From NCBI GenBank assembly GCA_013146195.2, contig CM028377.1, positions 66,065,501-66,129,500 of the forward strand: 64,000 bases of DNA, written 5' to 3'. The notes beneath the pieces were generated by a model, which searched no databases, had not been told where the DNA came from, and saw only the letters and a list, made by a program, of their open reading frames with translations. Shown piece after piece: positions 9,441 through 20,969 of this stretch (position 1 is its first letter; each line of letters begins with the position of its first letter). Position numbers and translations under genes: made by a program. Origin of the DNA: Codonopsis lanceolata (lineage: Eukaryota; Streptophyta; Magnoliopsida; Asterales; Campanulaceae).

Positions 9441-9881
9441 TTTTTCCTAGTTTTTGTACTCCTAATAGAAGTACACTTAGTTCTTACTATTCATGATGGG
9501 GGTTTTTGACATGAAAAGAAGTTTTAAGATGTGAAAAAATGTTTAAAGTTTTCTAGCTGACTGAAAGAATCTTAACAAGACCCCCACCCCCAAAATAAAA
9601 TTTCAAAACATGGAAATTGTATTAAAAATAAAGGTAAAGGTAAAAATCTGATAAATTCCACAGTTATATTAAATGATAAATTAATTACAATTATGTGAAT
9701 AAATTCAATGTCACTTAATCTATTGAGCTAAACCTGTAGCACTTGACATATCTCACGTTATGGGACTTTCGCCAATATCTTCTCAAGAACTTTCACTAGG
9801 AAAAAATCAATTGAATATTTATAGATTATTAAGAGAGAAGAATTTGCATAATTATTGAATGAGAATCATCAATTCTAGCCA
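9441..9881. other. 3' flank of GMC gene 1
   Basis: AT-rich, presumably containing the 3' UTR of the minus-strand oxidoreductase gene. No other feature recognised. Confidence 0.5.
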
Positions 9882-11920
9882 TCACTTCTGAAGTCTTTCC
9901 CTTAGTATTCTAACTCCCATGTACCTTCCGAGCATCATCACAGTAGCTTGAGGATTAGTTCCTGGCGAGGAATCAAAAGTTGATCCATCAATGACTCGAA
10001 GCGCACCCACACCGTAGACCTTATAATCATGATCAACCACTCTTCCAACCTGGCAACCTCCATGATAGTGCCATATAGTCTTCACTGTATCTTTACAAAA
10101 TTGTTCGAGAGAGGTAGAAGTATTAGCATGTACTGGAAAGTTTTGAGGCAAACGTGTGGTAATGTCGAGAATGTCTTGCCCAGAAAGGGAAGAAACTTTG
10201 TACTTCGAGAATGCGTTTGATTCGACTATGCGCAATATGGTTTCAACTCCACGAACACATCGTTGCAGGTCTACAGGATCTTTGAAATAGTTGAATGTGA
10301 CTGCGGGGTTGTCACTTGGGTTTCGGTTTCGAAGCTCAAGATGACCAAAGGATTGCGGACCCATGAACTTCGTAAGTATAAATCCACCCATCTGAAATTA
10401 TAAAGTAATCAATTTGTTAGTAGCTATGAATTTCACCAAAGCACAAGCAACGATAGATGTTAAGCATACTAAGTTTAATGTGCTAAAGCAGCAGCAAAGG
10501 TTGTTAAAAATTTGTGATTTACTAAAACTTTGAAGTGTTTGATAAGAAAGTAATATTTACTTACCCTGAAAGAAAAGTTTCCATAGGAACTAGGACTTGC
10601 AAATCCAAGGTTAAGGCCACTTCCGCCTTCAATGTAGTTTCCAGAGGGAGTGATAGCAGCAAGTACGATTGCATCGATGTCAACAGGGATCGGAGAGGGT
10701 ACAAAGACATTATTCATTGGATTATCCTTCATGCCTTGACCAACTAAGGGTTTATCTAAAACAACTTTGATGTTATGTGACTCAAGGTGATCTTTCGGGC
10801 CCAAGCCACTTAACATCAAAAGTTGGGGGCTACCCAAAGCTCCTGCAGAAAGTATAATTTCATTCTTGAATCCATCCTTCAAATATGCTCTATGCCTATG
10901 CCCCAACGCATCTGTGAAGACCACTCCATTAGCCACGGGTCTTGATTTTCCTGTTAGAGTGAAGACAAAGCTTGTTAATGCTTGAATTTAAAATGATATA
11001 TAGTTCCTAAAAGTGAAAATATATGTATATATACACAATAATACATTTCTATGAGCAAGTGATTGCATACGCATTTCAAAGGAAGGCATACAAACCTTTT
11101 GTCTTAAATAGTATTCTGTGAACCGTTGCGCGAAGCAAAACAGTAATCCGTCTAGAGTTTGCATACTCTAGTAAATCAGCAGAAGTATGTCTATTCCCTT
11201 GTGCATCAACTATGGTGCCCCCAACCTTAGTCCCAGTTACATGATCATATGTAAACCCATTATAAGGCCTTACCCCTGCTTCCACCATTCCACCCCTAAG
11301 TGCAGATTGCCAACCCCTAACTAGTGGCTGAAAAACAACCTTGTTTTCAACCCACCGAAACGACTCATTGACCAATTTTCCATCCCATCCAGCCTCTCTG
11401 ACGTAGCTCGTCTGCGCACGCGAGTAAAAGCCAGCATTGATGGATGTGCCTCCACCAAGCACCCGTGGACGTACACTATTAACGCCGTCCTCTGACACGA
11501 ATGGCTGTGAAGGGGATCCAGGAGAACCGTCGGTCATCAGTTCAACCCAAGGCTCAACTCTCGAGATATTGGGGTTACCGTAGGGAGAGCCACCACGTTC
11601 AAGGAGGAGAACCTTATATTTCTCGGAGAGAGTGGCGGCTAATGCACATCCGGAAGTGCCGCCACCAACAATGATGTAGTCGTAGTATGAAACTCTTGGA
11701 GCACTGGTTGCGTGGTGCATAAAGCTGAAGTTAGGAGCTGTGACAAGGGAGGTAGCAAAAGAATAAGAATCACATTTTAGAGAGACAACACCAGCTAAGG
11801 GTAAGAAGAAATATCAAAGAAATTTAAAACCGTACCATTTTCGGCCAAGGAGAAGCCATGAAAGAAGAGAATTGCAAGGAGAGCAGCATTAATCAATCTC
11901 CACCAGGCTGTAGAACCCAT
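9882..11920 (-). CDS. GMC oxidoreductase, HOTHEAD/(R)-mandelonitrile lyase-like, gene 1
   Basis: Predicted exons (minus strand): 11920-11836, 11737-11096, 10950-10565, 10391-9882. All introns are GT-AG, and the joined protein is 540 residues, normal for the plant family. A signal peptide (MGSTAWWRLINAALLAILFF) suggests secretion or the endomembrane system. The FAD-binding GGGTSG lies at about 53-58; GMC signatures RPRVLGGGTSINAG and GALGSPQLLMLSGLGP follow. The catalytic His of WHYHGG is near residue 481, paired with Asn in GTNPQAT near 517. The family includes FAD-dependent hydroxynitrile lyases and cuticle-related long-chain hydroxy-fatty-acid oxidoreductases; the substrate cannot be read from sequence. 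It lies head-to-head with the near-identical gene 2 but lacks that gene's last intron. No disabling change seen. Confidence 0.92.
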
Positions 11921-12050
11921 CTCGAGATTACCCACCACCTTTCACGTTCAAGAACTCTGTATGTGTTTGTTTGTGAATAGAGATAGACAGTGAGGGGGAA
12001 GAAATATAAATGAAGAATGTTTAATGCAAATGAAAGAAACTCAACTTCAC

Positions 12051-12060
12051 TTATATACAC
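12051..12060 (-). promoter_or_regulatory. TATA box of GMC gene 1
   Basis: On the minus strand GTGTATATAAGTG lies about 135 bp upstream of the start codon. The same block, ATGTATATAAGTGG, precedes gene 2 at a similar distance, supporting both as core promoters. Confidence 0.7.
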
Positions 12061-12609
12061 ATCGAGGCTAAGATACAGATTTGGGGTGGGGGTACTGTTA
12101 TGGATGTCAACTACTGACTTTGGCAATTCATATGGGCAGGTCTTCAGTTTTCAAGCTGATGACCAAATCAAATATTAAGACTCTTTGACTTTGGAAAGGG
12201 TATGAATGGTCAGCGCTTGAATTCCAAAATACAAAAATGTTGAAGTGGTAAATGTTAGACAAAACTATCTATCGAGTCTGTGTACATACTTTTTTATAAA
12301 ATTCTTAAATTATCAACTAATGATATTAAATTAATATAGAAAAAAAAAAAGGAAACAAACTTCTCCCTCGGTAATTTCTAAATAGAGTCTCGTCTTACCA
12401 AATTTCTTCCTACACAAATTTTTGCCTAATAAATATGTTATTTTTCGATCGAATCAAATTTTTAATGGATCAGATATAGGTGAATCCACGACCGATCTGC
12501 TAAGTAAATAAAATTATCAGAGATTCGGGTTATTGAATCATTAAACAAATTCATATCTGAAATTTTACATTGAATTTGGACCAAAATCCGATACATTAAC
12601 TGACTTACA

Positions 12610-12610
<1 letters not shown>

Positions 12611-12691
<81 letters not shown>
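12611..12691. repeat. (AT)n followed by (GA)n microsatellite
   Basis: About 60 bp of AT repeats (12611-12671) then GA repeats to 12691. Confidence 0.92.
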
Positions 12692-12692
<1 letters not shown>

Positions 12693-12914
12693 CAAATTAA
12701 GTTACATGGCCTATTAGTCCAACTCATAAATCCTTTTGACAAAATATTAAAAAGTTGCACTAAACTAATTTTATATTCAAACAGTCTATCGTTTTACACT
12801 TATGTTTTTGAACTTGAACAATTAAAAAATTATGGATTGGTTCACTTTTCAAAAGTTTCAATCGCTCAAGTCTTATGTCTTTTTATTCAAACCGAAAGAG
12901 TACATTTTTGGGGG

Positions 12915-13295
12915 GGCAATGCTTAAACCGCGATACATCAATATTTGAATCAATGCACCTAATTAAACTGATGAATCATGTTATAAATAGACTAAACAAC
13001 TAAACTGATGAATTGCAATACAAAAGTAATGCAATAAAATTAAAGCATCGTAGTTCAATAATTGATACACCTAATTAAACAGATGAATCATGGTTCAAAC
13101 ATTAATACATCGTGATGTAAAAATCAATGCAATAAAATTGATACATTGCGGTTCAATAATCAATACACTGTGATCCATTTTCGTAGCATGTTTCATGCTC
13201 ATAAAGTGTATCGTAGTCTTTTTACCCATAAAAGTATTCTTTTTCGGTTTGAAAAAAATACGGTATTGGAACGAATTAAAATTTTGGAAAGTGGA

Positions 13296-13300
<5 letters not shown>
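12915..13300. repeat. Dispersed repeat, copy between the GMC genes
   Basis: Carries CGCGATACATCA-derived units and the tail TTTTTCGGTTTGAAAAAAAT seen near 9380. It abuts an (AT)n tract at 13303-13355. Confidence 0.6.

Positions 13301-13302
<2 letters not shown>

Positions 13303-13355
<53 letters not shown>
13303..13355. repeat. (AT)n microsatellite
   Basis: Pure AT dinucleotide tract about 440 bp upstream of the start of GMC gene 2. Confidence 0.92.
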
Positions 13356-13358
<3 letters not shown>

Positions 13359-13644
13359 GTTCCAATTAATGTAACAATGAATTGGATAGCTCTAAAAAGA
13401 CTAGTAGCTTTCATTGACACCATCATAGTGACGACTCACGAGACACACGAGTACCAATTCATACCAATTGATGGAACTAAATAGCGTTGACTTCCATTAC
13501 TGTAGCAATGTATATATGAACTTCCCTTGCAAAGACAATGAAAGTTTAGAGAGTTGACTTGGTCGTTATATATTGGCAAAGTCAAAATGAACATTTGACA
13601 TGTTCCACACGCCCCCCACAAAGCAGATTCTTTGCCTCAATATG

Positions 13645-13651
13645 TATATAA
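13645..13651 (+). promoter_or_regulatory. TATA box of GMC gene 2
   Basis: TATATAA within ATGTATATAAGTGG, about 150 bp before the start codon at 13798 and conserved upstream of gene 1. Confidence 0.75.
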
Positions 13652-13797
13652 GTGGAATTGAGTTCTCTTCTTTTGCATCAAACATTCTCTTATTCAATTC
13701 ATATATCTGCTTTCACTCTCTCTCTCTCTCTTTCTCTTAACACACACACACACACACAGTTCTTGAAGGTGATCAGAAAGGTGGTGGTAATCTCAAG

Positions 13798-15954
13798 ATG
13801 GGTTGGAGATTAATTAATGCTGCTCTCCTTGCAGTTCTCTTCTTTCATGGCTTCTCCTTGGCTGAAAATGGTACAGTTTTTCATTTTGTTTTGTTTGATC
13901 TTTTTTCTTACTCCTAGCTAGCTTACTAGGTGTTTTCTCACTAAAATGTATTAATAATACTTATTCCTTTCCCCTCTCCCTTGTCACAGCTCCTAACTTC
14001 AGCTTCATGCGCCACGCAACCACTGCTCCAAGAGTTTCTTACTACGACTACATCATTGTTGGTGGTGGCACTTCCGGATGTGCATTAGCCGCCACTCTCT
14101 CCGAGAAATATAAGGTTCTCCTCCTTGAACGTGGTGGCTCTCCCTACGGTAACCCCAATATCTCGAGAGTTGAGCCATGGGTTGAACTCATGACCGATGG
14201 TTCTCCCGGATCCCCTTCACAGCCATTCGTGTCAGAGGACGGCGTTAATAGTGTACGTCCACGAGTGCTAGGTGGAGGCACCTCCATCAATGCTGGCTTC
14301 TACTCACGTGCCCAGACGAGCTATGTCAGAGAAGCTGGATGGGATGGCAAATTGGTCAATGAGTCGTTCGGGTGGGTTGAAAACAAGGTTGTTTTTCAGC
14401 CACTAGTTAGGGGTTGGCAATCTGCACTTAGGGGTGGAATGGTGGAGGCAGGGGTGACACCTTACAATGGGTTTACATATGATCATGTAACTGGGACTAA
14501 GGTTGGGGGCACGATAGTTGATGCACGGGGGAATAGACATACTTCAGCGGATTTACTAGAATATGCCAACCCGAGACGCATTACTGTTTTGCTTCGCGCA
14601 ACTGTTCACAGAATACTATTTAACACAAAAGGTTTGTCTACATTCCCTATAAATGCATACACACTCACAACAATAGATGAATGTATATGTATACATATAT
14701 TTTCACTTTATGGGTTGCAGACCATTTTCAATTCATGTATTAACAAGTTTGTGTTCGCTCAAACAGGAAAATCAAGACCCGTGGCCAATGGAGTGGTCTT
14801 CAGAGATGCATCAGGGCACAGACATATAGCATATTTGAAGGATGACGTCAAGAATGAAATTATACTTTCGGCGGGAGCTTTAGGAAGCCCACAACTTTTG
14901 ATGTTAAGTGGCTTGGGCCCAAAAGAGCATCTTCAGTCCCATAACATCAAAGTTGTTTTAGATAAACCCTTAGTTGGTCAAGGCATGAAGGATAACCCAA
15001 TGAACAATGTATTTGTACCCTCTCCAATCCCCGTTGACATCGACGCGATTGTACTTGCCGCAATTACTCCCTCTGGAAACTACATAGAAGGCGGAAGTGG
15101 CCTTAACCTTGGATTTGCAAGTCCTAGTGCCTACGGAAACTATTCCTTTAGGGTATGTTCACATTAGTTACTTTTATTACAAATATATTTCAAACTTCAA
15201 GTAATACCCATGGTTTCCTAGACTATATTAGGACCTCGGTAGCTATATTAACCCATTAAACTTAGTACTTGAAACCCTAGTACTCTTTTTCCTTTAGAGG
15301 AACATAAAGCCACTATCTAATCAATTTATTTTATAATTTCAGATGGGTGGATTCATACTTACGAAGTTTATAGGCCCGCAATCCTTTGGCCATTTAGAGC
15401 TTCGGAACCGAAATCCAAGTGACAACCCTGCAGTCACATTCAACTACTTCAAAGACCCTGTAGACTTGCAAAGATGTGTTCGAGGGGTTGAAACTATATT
15501 ACGCATAGTTGAATCAAGGGCATTCTCAAATTACAAAGTTTCTTCCCTTTCGGGGCAAGACATTCTCGACATTACTACGCGCTTGCCTCAAAACTTCCCC
15601 GTACATGCTAATACTTCTACCTCTCTAGAACAATTTTGTAGAGATACAGTGAAGACCATATGGCATTATCATGGAGGTTGTCAAGTTGGAAGAGTGGTTG
15701 ATCATGACTATAAAGTCTTCGGTGTGGATGCACTTCGAGTCATTGATGGATCAACTTTTGATTCCTCCCCAGGGACTAATCCTCAAGCTACTGTGATGAT
15801 GCTTGGAAGGTATTTAATAATAGCTAATACATATATTCAACCATTCATTTGTTTTACAAGTAGATTGAATTTATTGAATTAACAAACGATCCTATTTTAT
15901 TTACTGTGTAGGTACATGGGAGTTAGAATACTAAGAGCAAGACTTTTGAAGTGA
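13798..15954 (+). CDS. GMC oxidoreductase, HOTHEAD/(R)-mandelonitrile lyase-like, gene 2
   Basis: Predicted exons: 13798-13870, 13990-14631, 14767-15152, 15343-15809, 15912-15954; all GT-AG. The protein is 536 residues. Exon lengths 2 and 3 (642 and 386 nt) are identical to gene 1. It has the same signal peptide, FAD motif GGGTSG (about 49-54), GMC signatures, HYHGG catalytic His and Asn of GTNPQAT. The start ATG is chosen because it aligns with gene 1 and opens the signal peptide. The 102-bp last intron (15810-15911) splits the AGG codon of GRYMG and is absent from gene 1. Intron 2 (135 bp) is a multiple of three and has no in-frame stop, so its retention would add 45 residues without a break. 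Likely the same biochemical role as gene 1. Confidence 0.92.
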
Positions 15955-17374
15955 TGCATGGCTTGAATTGATGATTGTCATTCGATAATTATACAAATTC
16001 TTCAATCTCAATCTACAATATTCAATTATTTTTTCATTCAATATAGTGTATAAGAAGATGATATTGAAAGTCACATGTCATCTACATCATTTATTATACA
16101 TCTTTGTAATCAATTTAGTATTTGATATATTTAAGTCATTTATCAGAAGTTTAACTTTAATTAACTTTACTTTTGATTACATGTTTCATTTTATTTTTAA
16201 TCAAACATTAATCTATATATTTGTAATCAAACATTAATCTATATATTGGTTGCAATCAATCATAAATCATTATTAAATTACACACACAAGATAACATCAT
16301 AACTTATTTTGAGAGATCACAATTTAAACTATCTTGTGTAAAACTCTATTAAACCAATCATAACTGTATAATTATTCTACATTTACTTACAAAGTGTTAT
16401 CGTTTACTTGGAGTTGATTAACTTGTGATCATATTATTTGTGCTGAAAAAGACCTTACGATTGGTATCAAAGCATTGTTCATAGTTTCATTAAAGAACAT
16501 CTTAGTTAAAAAGGTAACCATATAACCATAGTTGTAAATTTCAAACCGGCTAACGCACCGGTCTGGCCATTGGGACGGTACGTATTTGACGGCAGTCTGC
16601 ATTCATGTATTATTTTGGATTTACAGCACTTTTTTAGTTATCGTTTATGATAAATTATAATTTTGTGCTCTTAATAAGCAACACTTGGTAAATTTTCATT
16701 TTGCCAAAATATGCCAATTAAAACAATTAAAAAAAACACAAATTTGTATTTGGTCTAAATAAATTAAGAGAAGTCTATATCAAACTTAAACAACATTTAA
16801 CTAGTTAATAGACTTTATTACAACAACTTAGTGCATAGAATCTTGAAAATAATAAGAATCAATAGCAACTTTTATTATTAGCCCAAAAACTTTATTAAAC
16901 AATAATTTAAATAACAAAAAATTTCCATAACATTGAAACCATTGCTCATATGCTAAAGATTGTGCATTTAATATGAGTAGGCCCATGTATAATGTACTAA
17001 AATTTTGGTCAACATATTAAGAGTTGACTGGATTCACAACTTTGAAGATTGCCATGTCCTACTATTGGCAAAAAAGTACATTCCTTGCCACTTCAACATT
17101 AAGATAACTTCTGGTCTCGACAATAATGAGAAAATACCAATTTTATTTTATTTTATTTTATGTATTTATTGAATTATTTTTTTGTGTTTAGTAGGGTTGT
17201 TAAATGGAGCTGCTACGCCACAAAATCGAGTGGTTTAATTTAGTTTTAGTTTGAGTTTTTGAAAAATAAAGCGGTTTAGTGTGGCTTTCGATCGTTTGAC
17301 TAGCTAGAGCCAAGCCGGACCTTGGAGCTAAAGCATCGAGCCTTATTTAATTTAGACCTGACCATTAACAGAAA
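15955..17374. other. AT-rich intergenic region
   Basis: Presumed 3' UTR of GMC gene 2, then AT-rich sequence with no recognisable gene. Low-complexity and short dispersed-repeat character around 16530-16620 and 17190-17340. Confidence 0.5.
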
Positions 17375-17389
17375 TAGTTTTTTTAACCT

Positions 17390-17404
17390 GTGCGTTATAC
17401 GCAC
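17390..17404 (-). other. Helitron 3'-terminal hairpin
   Basis: GTGCGT-ATA-ACGCAC forms a perfect 6-bp stem with a 3-base loop, a type typical of plant Helitron 3' ends. Confidence 0.6.
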
Positions 17405-17534
17405 GTCAACTAAATCGTACATAAACAAAATAAAGAGGATAAAAAAATTTAAAGAATAAAATAAGAAAAATCGGTTTATTAACAATTATACATAAGTATA
17501 TTACTAATCATTATAAATTCTAAAAAATTTCCTT

Positions 17535-18090
17535 ATACACAACATTTATTGTCTTATTAGTTGGTTTTTCATCTTCACCGCATACCAATATCTTCAAACC
17601 AAAATATTTTGTTATTCTAGAAACTACGACAAATAACTGTCTATGGCTAAATACTGGTTTCTTCAAAAAGAGACCTATCTAACTATCTGCAATTATTGAC
17701 TTTAACATTTGTTAATTGTCATTGCATACAATACAAGTAATAGAAATTGTCTTCTCTAGAACATAAAAGATTGTCTTACATTGGATAAAGTTAATGACAA
17801 TCTTGGGATAAAAACATCTTCTCCAACATTGCTTCCTTTCAAAAAACTTGTTTCAACAATGTGATCCCCATGATTTATGATGATTAGTCTTATTCTATTA
17901 CTCAACCCTGCAGCATGGTCAATGTTTCTCAAGAGCATTACTGGAACACCAATTTTAAGTGTTAATTCATGGTCTGATAACCCCGAACACTTTATACTAT
18001 TCAAAAACTCTGTAGAATGAATGTTTTCGAACAAACTTAAATTTTTTCTGCCCTGGAAATAGAATATGAACTCAAATAAGTTCTTCATTT
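17535..18090 (-). pseudogene. Helitron PIF1-like helicase, C-terminal fragment
   Basis: The first part (18088-17756) reads through IKCSGLSDHELTLKIGVPVM, LLRNIDHAAGLSNRIRLII and GEDVFIPRLSLTLS, the characteristic C-terminal helicase region of plant Helitron Rep/Hel proteins. Continuing downstream with frameshifts and stops, KKPVFSHRQLFVVVSRIT and GLKILVCGEDE are visible, equivalent to the last conserved block. The Rep domain and the ATPase N-terminal part are absent. Non-functional. Confidence 0.85.
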
Positions 18091-18393
18091 TGAATGATTA
18101 CTTTTATTAAATTTTATTTATATTTTATGAATAAAGAAATTTCTGATAAGAAATAAACTAAAATCAAAATAACGAAATTATTTTTACTGTTAACTATTAT
18201 TTTTGTTTCTTAAATTATTTTGATTTTCCTAAATTCCATTATATTTTTTGTTTTATGGACTTCGTAATTATTATTTTTGTTTTATTTTTAAGAATTAGTT
18301 ATATGGAAAACTTTTGTTCCGTAAATTATTTTTATTATTTTTCTAACCTCAATTTAATTTTTTGTGTTTTATTGACTCTATAACTATTATTTT

Positions 18394-19096
18394 TGTTCCA
18401 TCAAATATCATCATCGGCACAATTACGGGCCCCACTATGAAAACCACTAGCAGATTCAGCAAAGCCGCCGAGCATATACCACCGAGATAACGCGAGCTCG
18501 CTGGAGACAAGTGGCAAGCAAAACCCATGGCTTCCAACACCCTCGGCCTCGGCAACTAGAGTGGCTTCTAGTACCCTCGGCCTCGGCGGCAATAGCCCAC
18601 TACCCTCAGACCGCTCGGCATCGGCGTTAGATCAATGATAATCAGGTCTTACAAAGAAGCTTCCCCAGACCCGGTAAAACCGCTACACGCAACCACCAAC
18701 CCCCTGACAGCGGTCAGCCCACTTATTTCTGACAAAGCCACCAGTGCATTTAATATCCGCCGCAACTTGTTCCCCTATAAGCAGCCGCCACGTCATCAGG
18801 AGAATCAGGTATAAATAGGAGACATTCATTAACTGTAGCGGCAGGTACAATTTGAGATATCAAAACCCCTTATCGGACCATTTATTATTACGGTGTATTT
18901 ATTACTCATTCCCACCAGAAATCTGATTCTCACGCCGGAGGGTTCCAGTCGGACTACCCCGACTCCTTAACGACGTTCACTGTTTATCTCTTGCAGGTAG
19001 CTGGAAGCCGTGACAAGGACCAACGAACAAAGACCTTACCATTCATGTTTCATACGTGGACAACAAGACAAGATCACCACAAACATTGTGTGATCA
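18394..19096 (+). repeat. 5' LTR of Gypsy element 1
   Basis: 703 bp, begins TGTTCC and ends TGATCA. Contains a TATA-like GGTATAAATAGGAG at about 18809. The first 13 bases differ from the right LTR although the remainder is highly similar. Confidence 0.85.
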
Positions 19097-19118
19097 GTTT
19101 GGTTCCATTGCCGGGAAA
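19097..19118 (+). other. Primer-binding site of Gypsy element 1
   Basis: GTTTGGTTCCATTGCCGGGA directly follows the left LTR. The same motif, slightly changed, follows the LTR of Gypsy element 2 on the minus strand (about 62094-62117). Confidence 0.6.
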
Positions 19119-19161
19119 CAACTAATTCTCTCAGTCACGTCGTGTCTACGAACGAGAAGGA

Positions 19162-19617
19162 ATGGTGAAATCGAAGAAGCAAGCCTCCAAGAATGTCACC
19201 CCCGCCACATCTAACCACCCTGAAAAAGAGCCCGCCGAGCACAACGAGGGAAGAGGCGCGAGGGGCCCTGCTCTCTCAACGAGACAGGACTCTGGCGCTT
19301 CGGTATCCGAAGTGTCAGCGAGAGCCCAAAGAAGACTCGCAATGACAAAACGACTCTCTAGCGACAAGAACAGAGAGACAGACGTTGACCCCCAAGACGG
19401 TCGCTTCACTGAAATCGAGTCTTCAAGAGCCCACGAGGAGGAACGACCTCAAGCAAAAACGAAGAAGCCTACGGCTCAGGAACAAATAGACCAAGAATAC
19501 GCATATTGGGAGTACACCATCAGAGCCTCGACACCAAGAGTAAGGCCGAGGCCGGATGCACGAACTATGGCAAGTAGCCCGGGTCCCAGAACCCGAGCCC
19601 GTGATCAACGTGCATAG
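19162..19617 (+). pseudogene. Gag N-terminal region, Gypsy element 1
   Basis: A charged 151-residue frame starting MVKSKKQASKNV shortly after the primer-binding site, rich in Lys, Arg, Glu and Ser, with DQEYAYWEYTIRAS near its end. Position and composition fit the poorly conserved start of Tat gag. It frameshifts after about 19600 and continues in other frames to the next block. Confidence 0.55.
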
Positions 19618-20012
19618 TACCCCAGCTCGCTCTAACTCAATCAGGCAAAGGGTGGGAACCGCAAAACCCAAAAGGGTGAAATTTACCACCAACGTAAAGT
19701 CAAGGCTCGGCAAAAGAGTTGCCGGCGAGGGATCTAGGACGAGCATTCACTCTCGCCTAAGGTTCCCCCCCCCCCGATACAGAAAACCATCCGGCTCACA
19801 GCGAGGAAGAAGAGTCTCAACCCTGTGCTCAGTCTTTGACCAACAAAGGTCTCTCCAGATCCCGACATCCGTCCCACCAACTCGCAAAATAAGCTCGCCT
19901 TAGATCCCCAATAAGAAACGCAGTCGAAGAAGAGGTCGAGGTACCTCAGGCGGACAGGGGGGCCAACGGCATCCCCACGCAAGCCGTAAGCTCGGCACAG
20001 GGCGACAGACCA

Positions 20013-20969
20013 ATGACGGATGCCGAGATAAGAGCATGGATGGAAAAGCTAGAAGCTCGACAGAGCACTGGAATGAACACGACCATCAAGAAAATAGGAG
20101 GGCCTTTCATAAAGCAGATCAGGGAAGTAGTGGTGCCCTCCAAAGTAAAGATTATGTACTTTGAAGATTACACTGGTACCACGACAGCCCTGGATCATGT
20201 GTCAGGGTTCGAGTTGAAAATGATCATCGCGACCAGGCTCGACGACATTTGGTGCCTAGTGTTCGCGGGAACCCTAAAGAAGCAGGCCCAACAGTGGTTG
20301 CTCTCGCGAAGGGCTCGGCAAGACGAGGTCCACCCAGCAAAGAGGAGAGAGGAGGAAAGAGGCACAAAATTCACTGGTGAAATCAGGGGCCCAAGGCGAG
20401 ACAACGAGCTAGAGGACTTCACCCCTCTCAATGCATCAAGGGAGTACATCATGGATGTCTTCTTGACGGAGAACAAGACACGACCCCCCTTCCCCATAAA
20501 GACACCCCTCGATACCCAAAACCTAAGGAAAATATGCAATTTCCACAATGAGATCGGCCACGTCACGAAAGAATGCATACATCTCAAAAGAGCTATACAG
20601 CGGGTTATAAACGAGGGTGATCAGAGGTTCGTGGCGAGAGAGCCTAATAATCGCGCCCATGAGAAAGTGATATTCGCGTTAATGATAACGGTGAGAAAGT
20701 TGAAACCATACTTCAAAGCCCATGCGATCGGGGTGTATACCGACTTGCCCTTGCGAAGGATCCTGCATAGACCTGACGTCGCTGGAAGGATGATGAGATG
20801 GGCCGTTGAATTGACAGAGTATGCAATCATCTACCTCCCTAGAAAATCCATTAGAGCTCAAGTCTTGGCAGATTTCATAGCCGAAACTTCCTTCACCTCG
20901 GTAGAAGGGAAAAGCGACGCACCAGATCAGGGACACTCCACTAGCGAACAACTTCCCAACACCAAATAA
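20013..20969 (+). pseudogene. Gag fused to RT RNase H by internal deletion
   Basis: The first 210 residues are gag-like: PFIKQIREVVVPSKVKIM and LKKQAQQWL match the Tat gag core, then ICNFHNEIGHVTKEC is a zinc-knuckle-like region, missing part of the usual spacing. At about residue 225 the frame jumps directly into the RT-associated RNase H, VRKLKPYFKAHAIGVYTDLP and MRWAVELTEYAIIYLPRKSI. Protease, reverse transcriptase and part of gag are therefore absent, and the deletion junction happens to be in frame. The protein could not support reverse transcription. Confidence 0.8.

Larger units (their letters stand above)
11921..13797. promoter_or_regulatory. Divergent intergenic region between the GMC genes
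   Basis: A 1.9 kb bidirectional region. The outer about 200 bp on each side are related (TATA block, TTTGGCAAAGTCA-like block, pyrimidine-rich leader, TTCTTGAA near the start). The centre contains unrelated microsatellites and a dispersed repeat (12915-13300), so the two promoters have been pushed apart or were never shared. Confidence 0.6.

Noticed and set aside
14007..15167. Single 386-codon gene distinct from flanking frames
   Set aside because: It is exons 2 and 3 of GMC gene 2 joined through intron 2, which lacks stops. Gene 1 shows the correct splice pattern.
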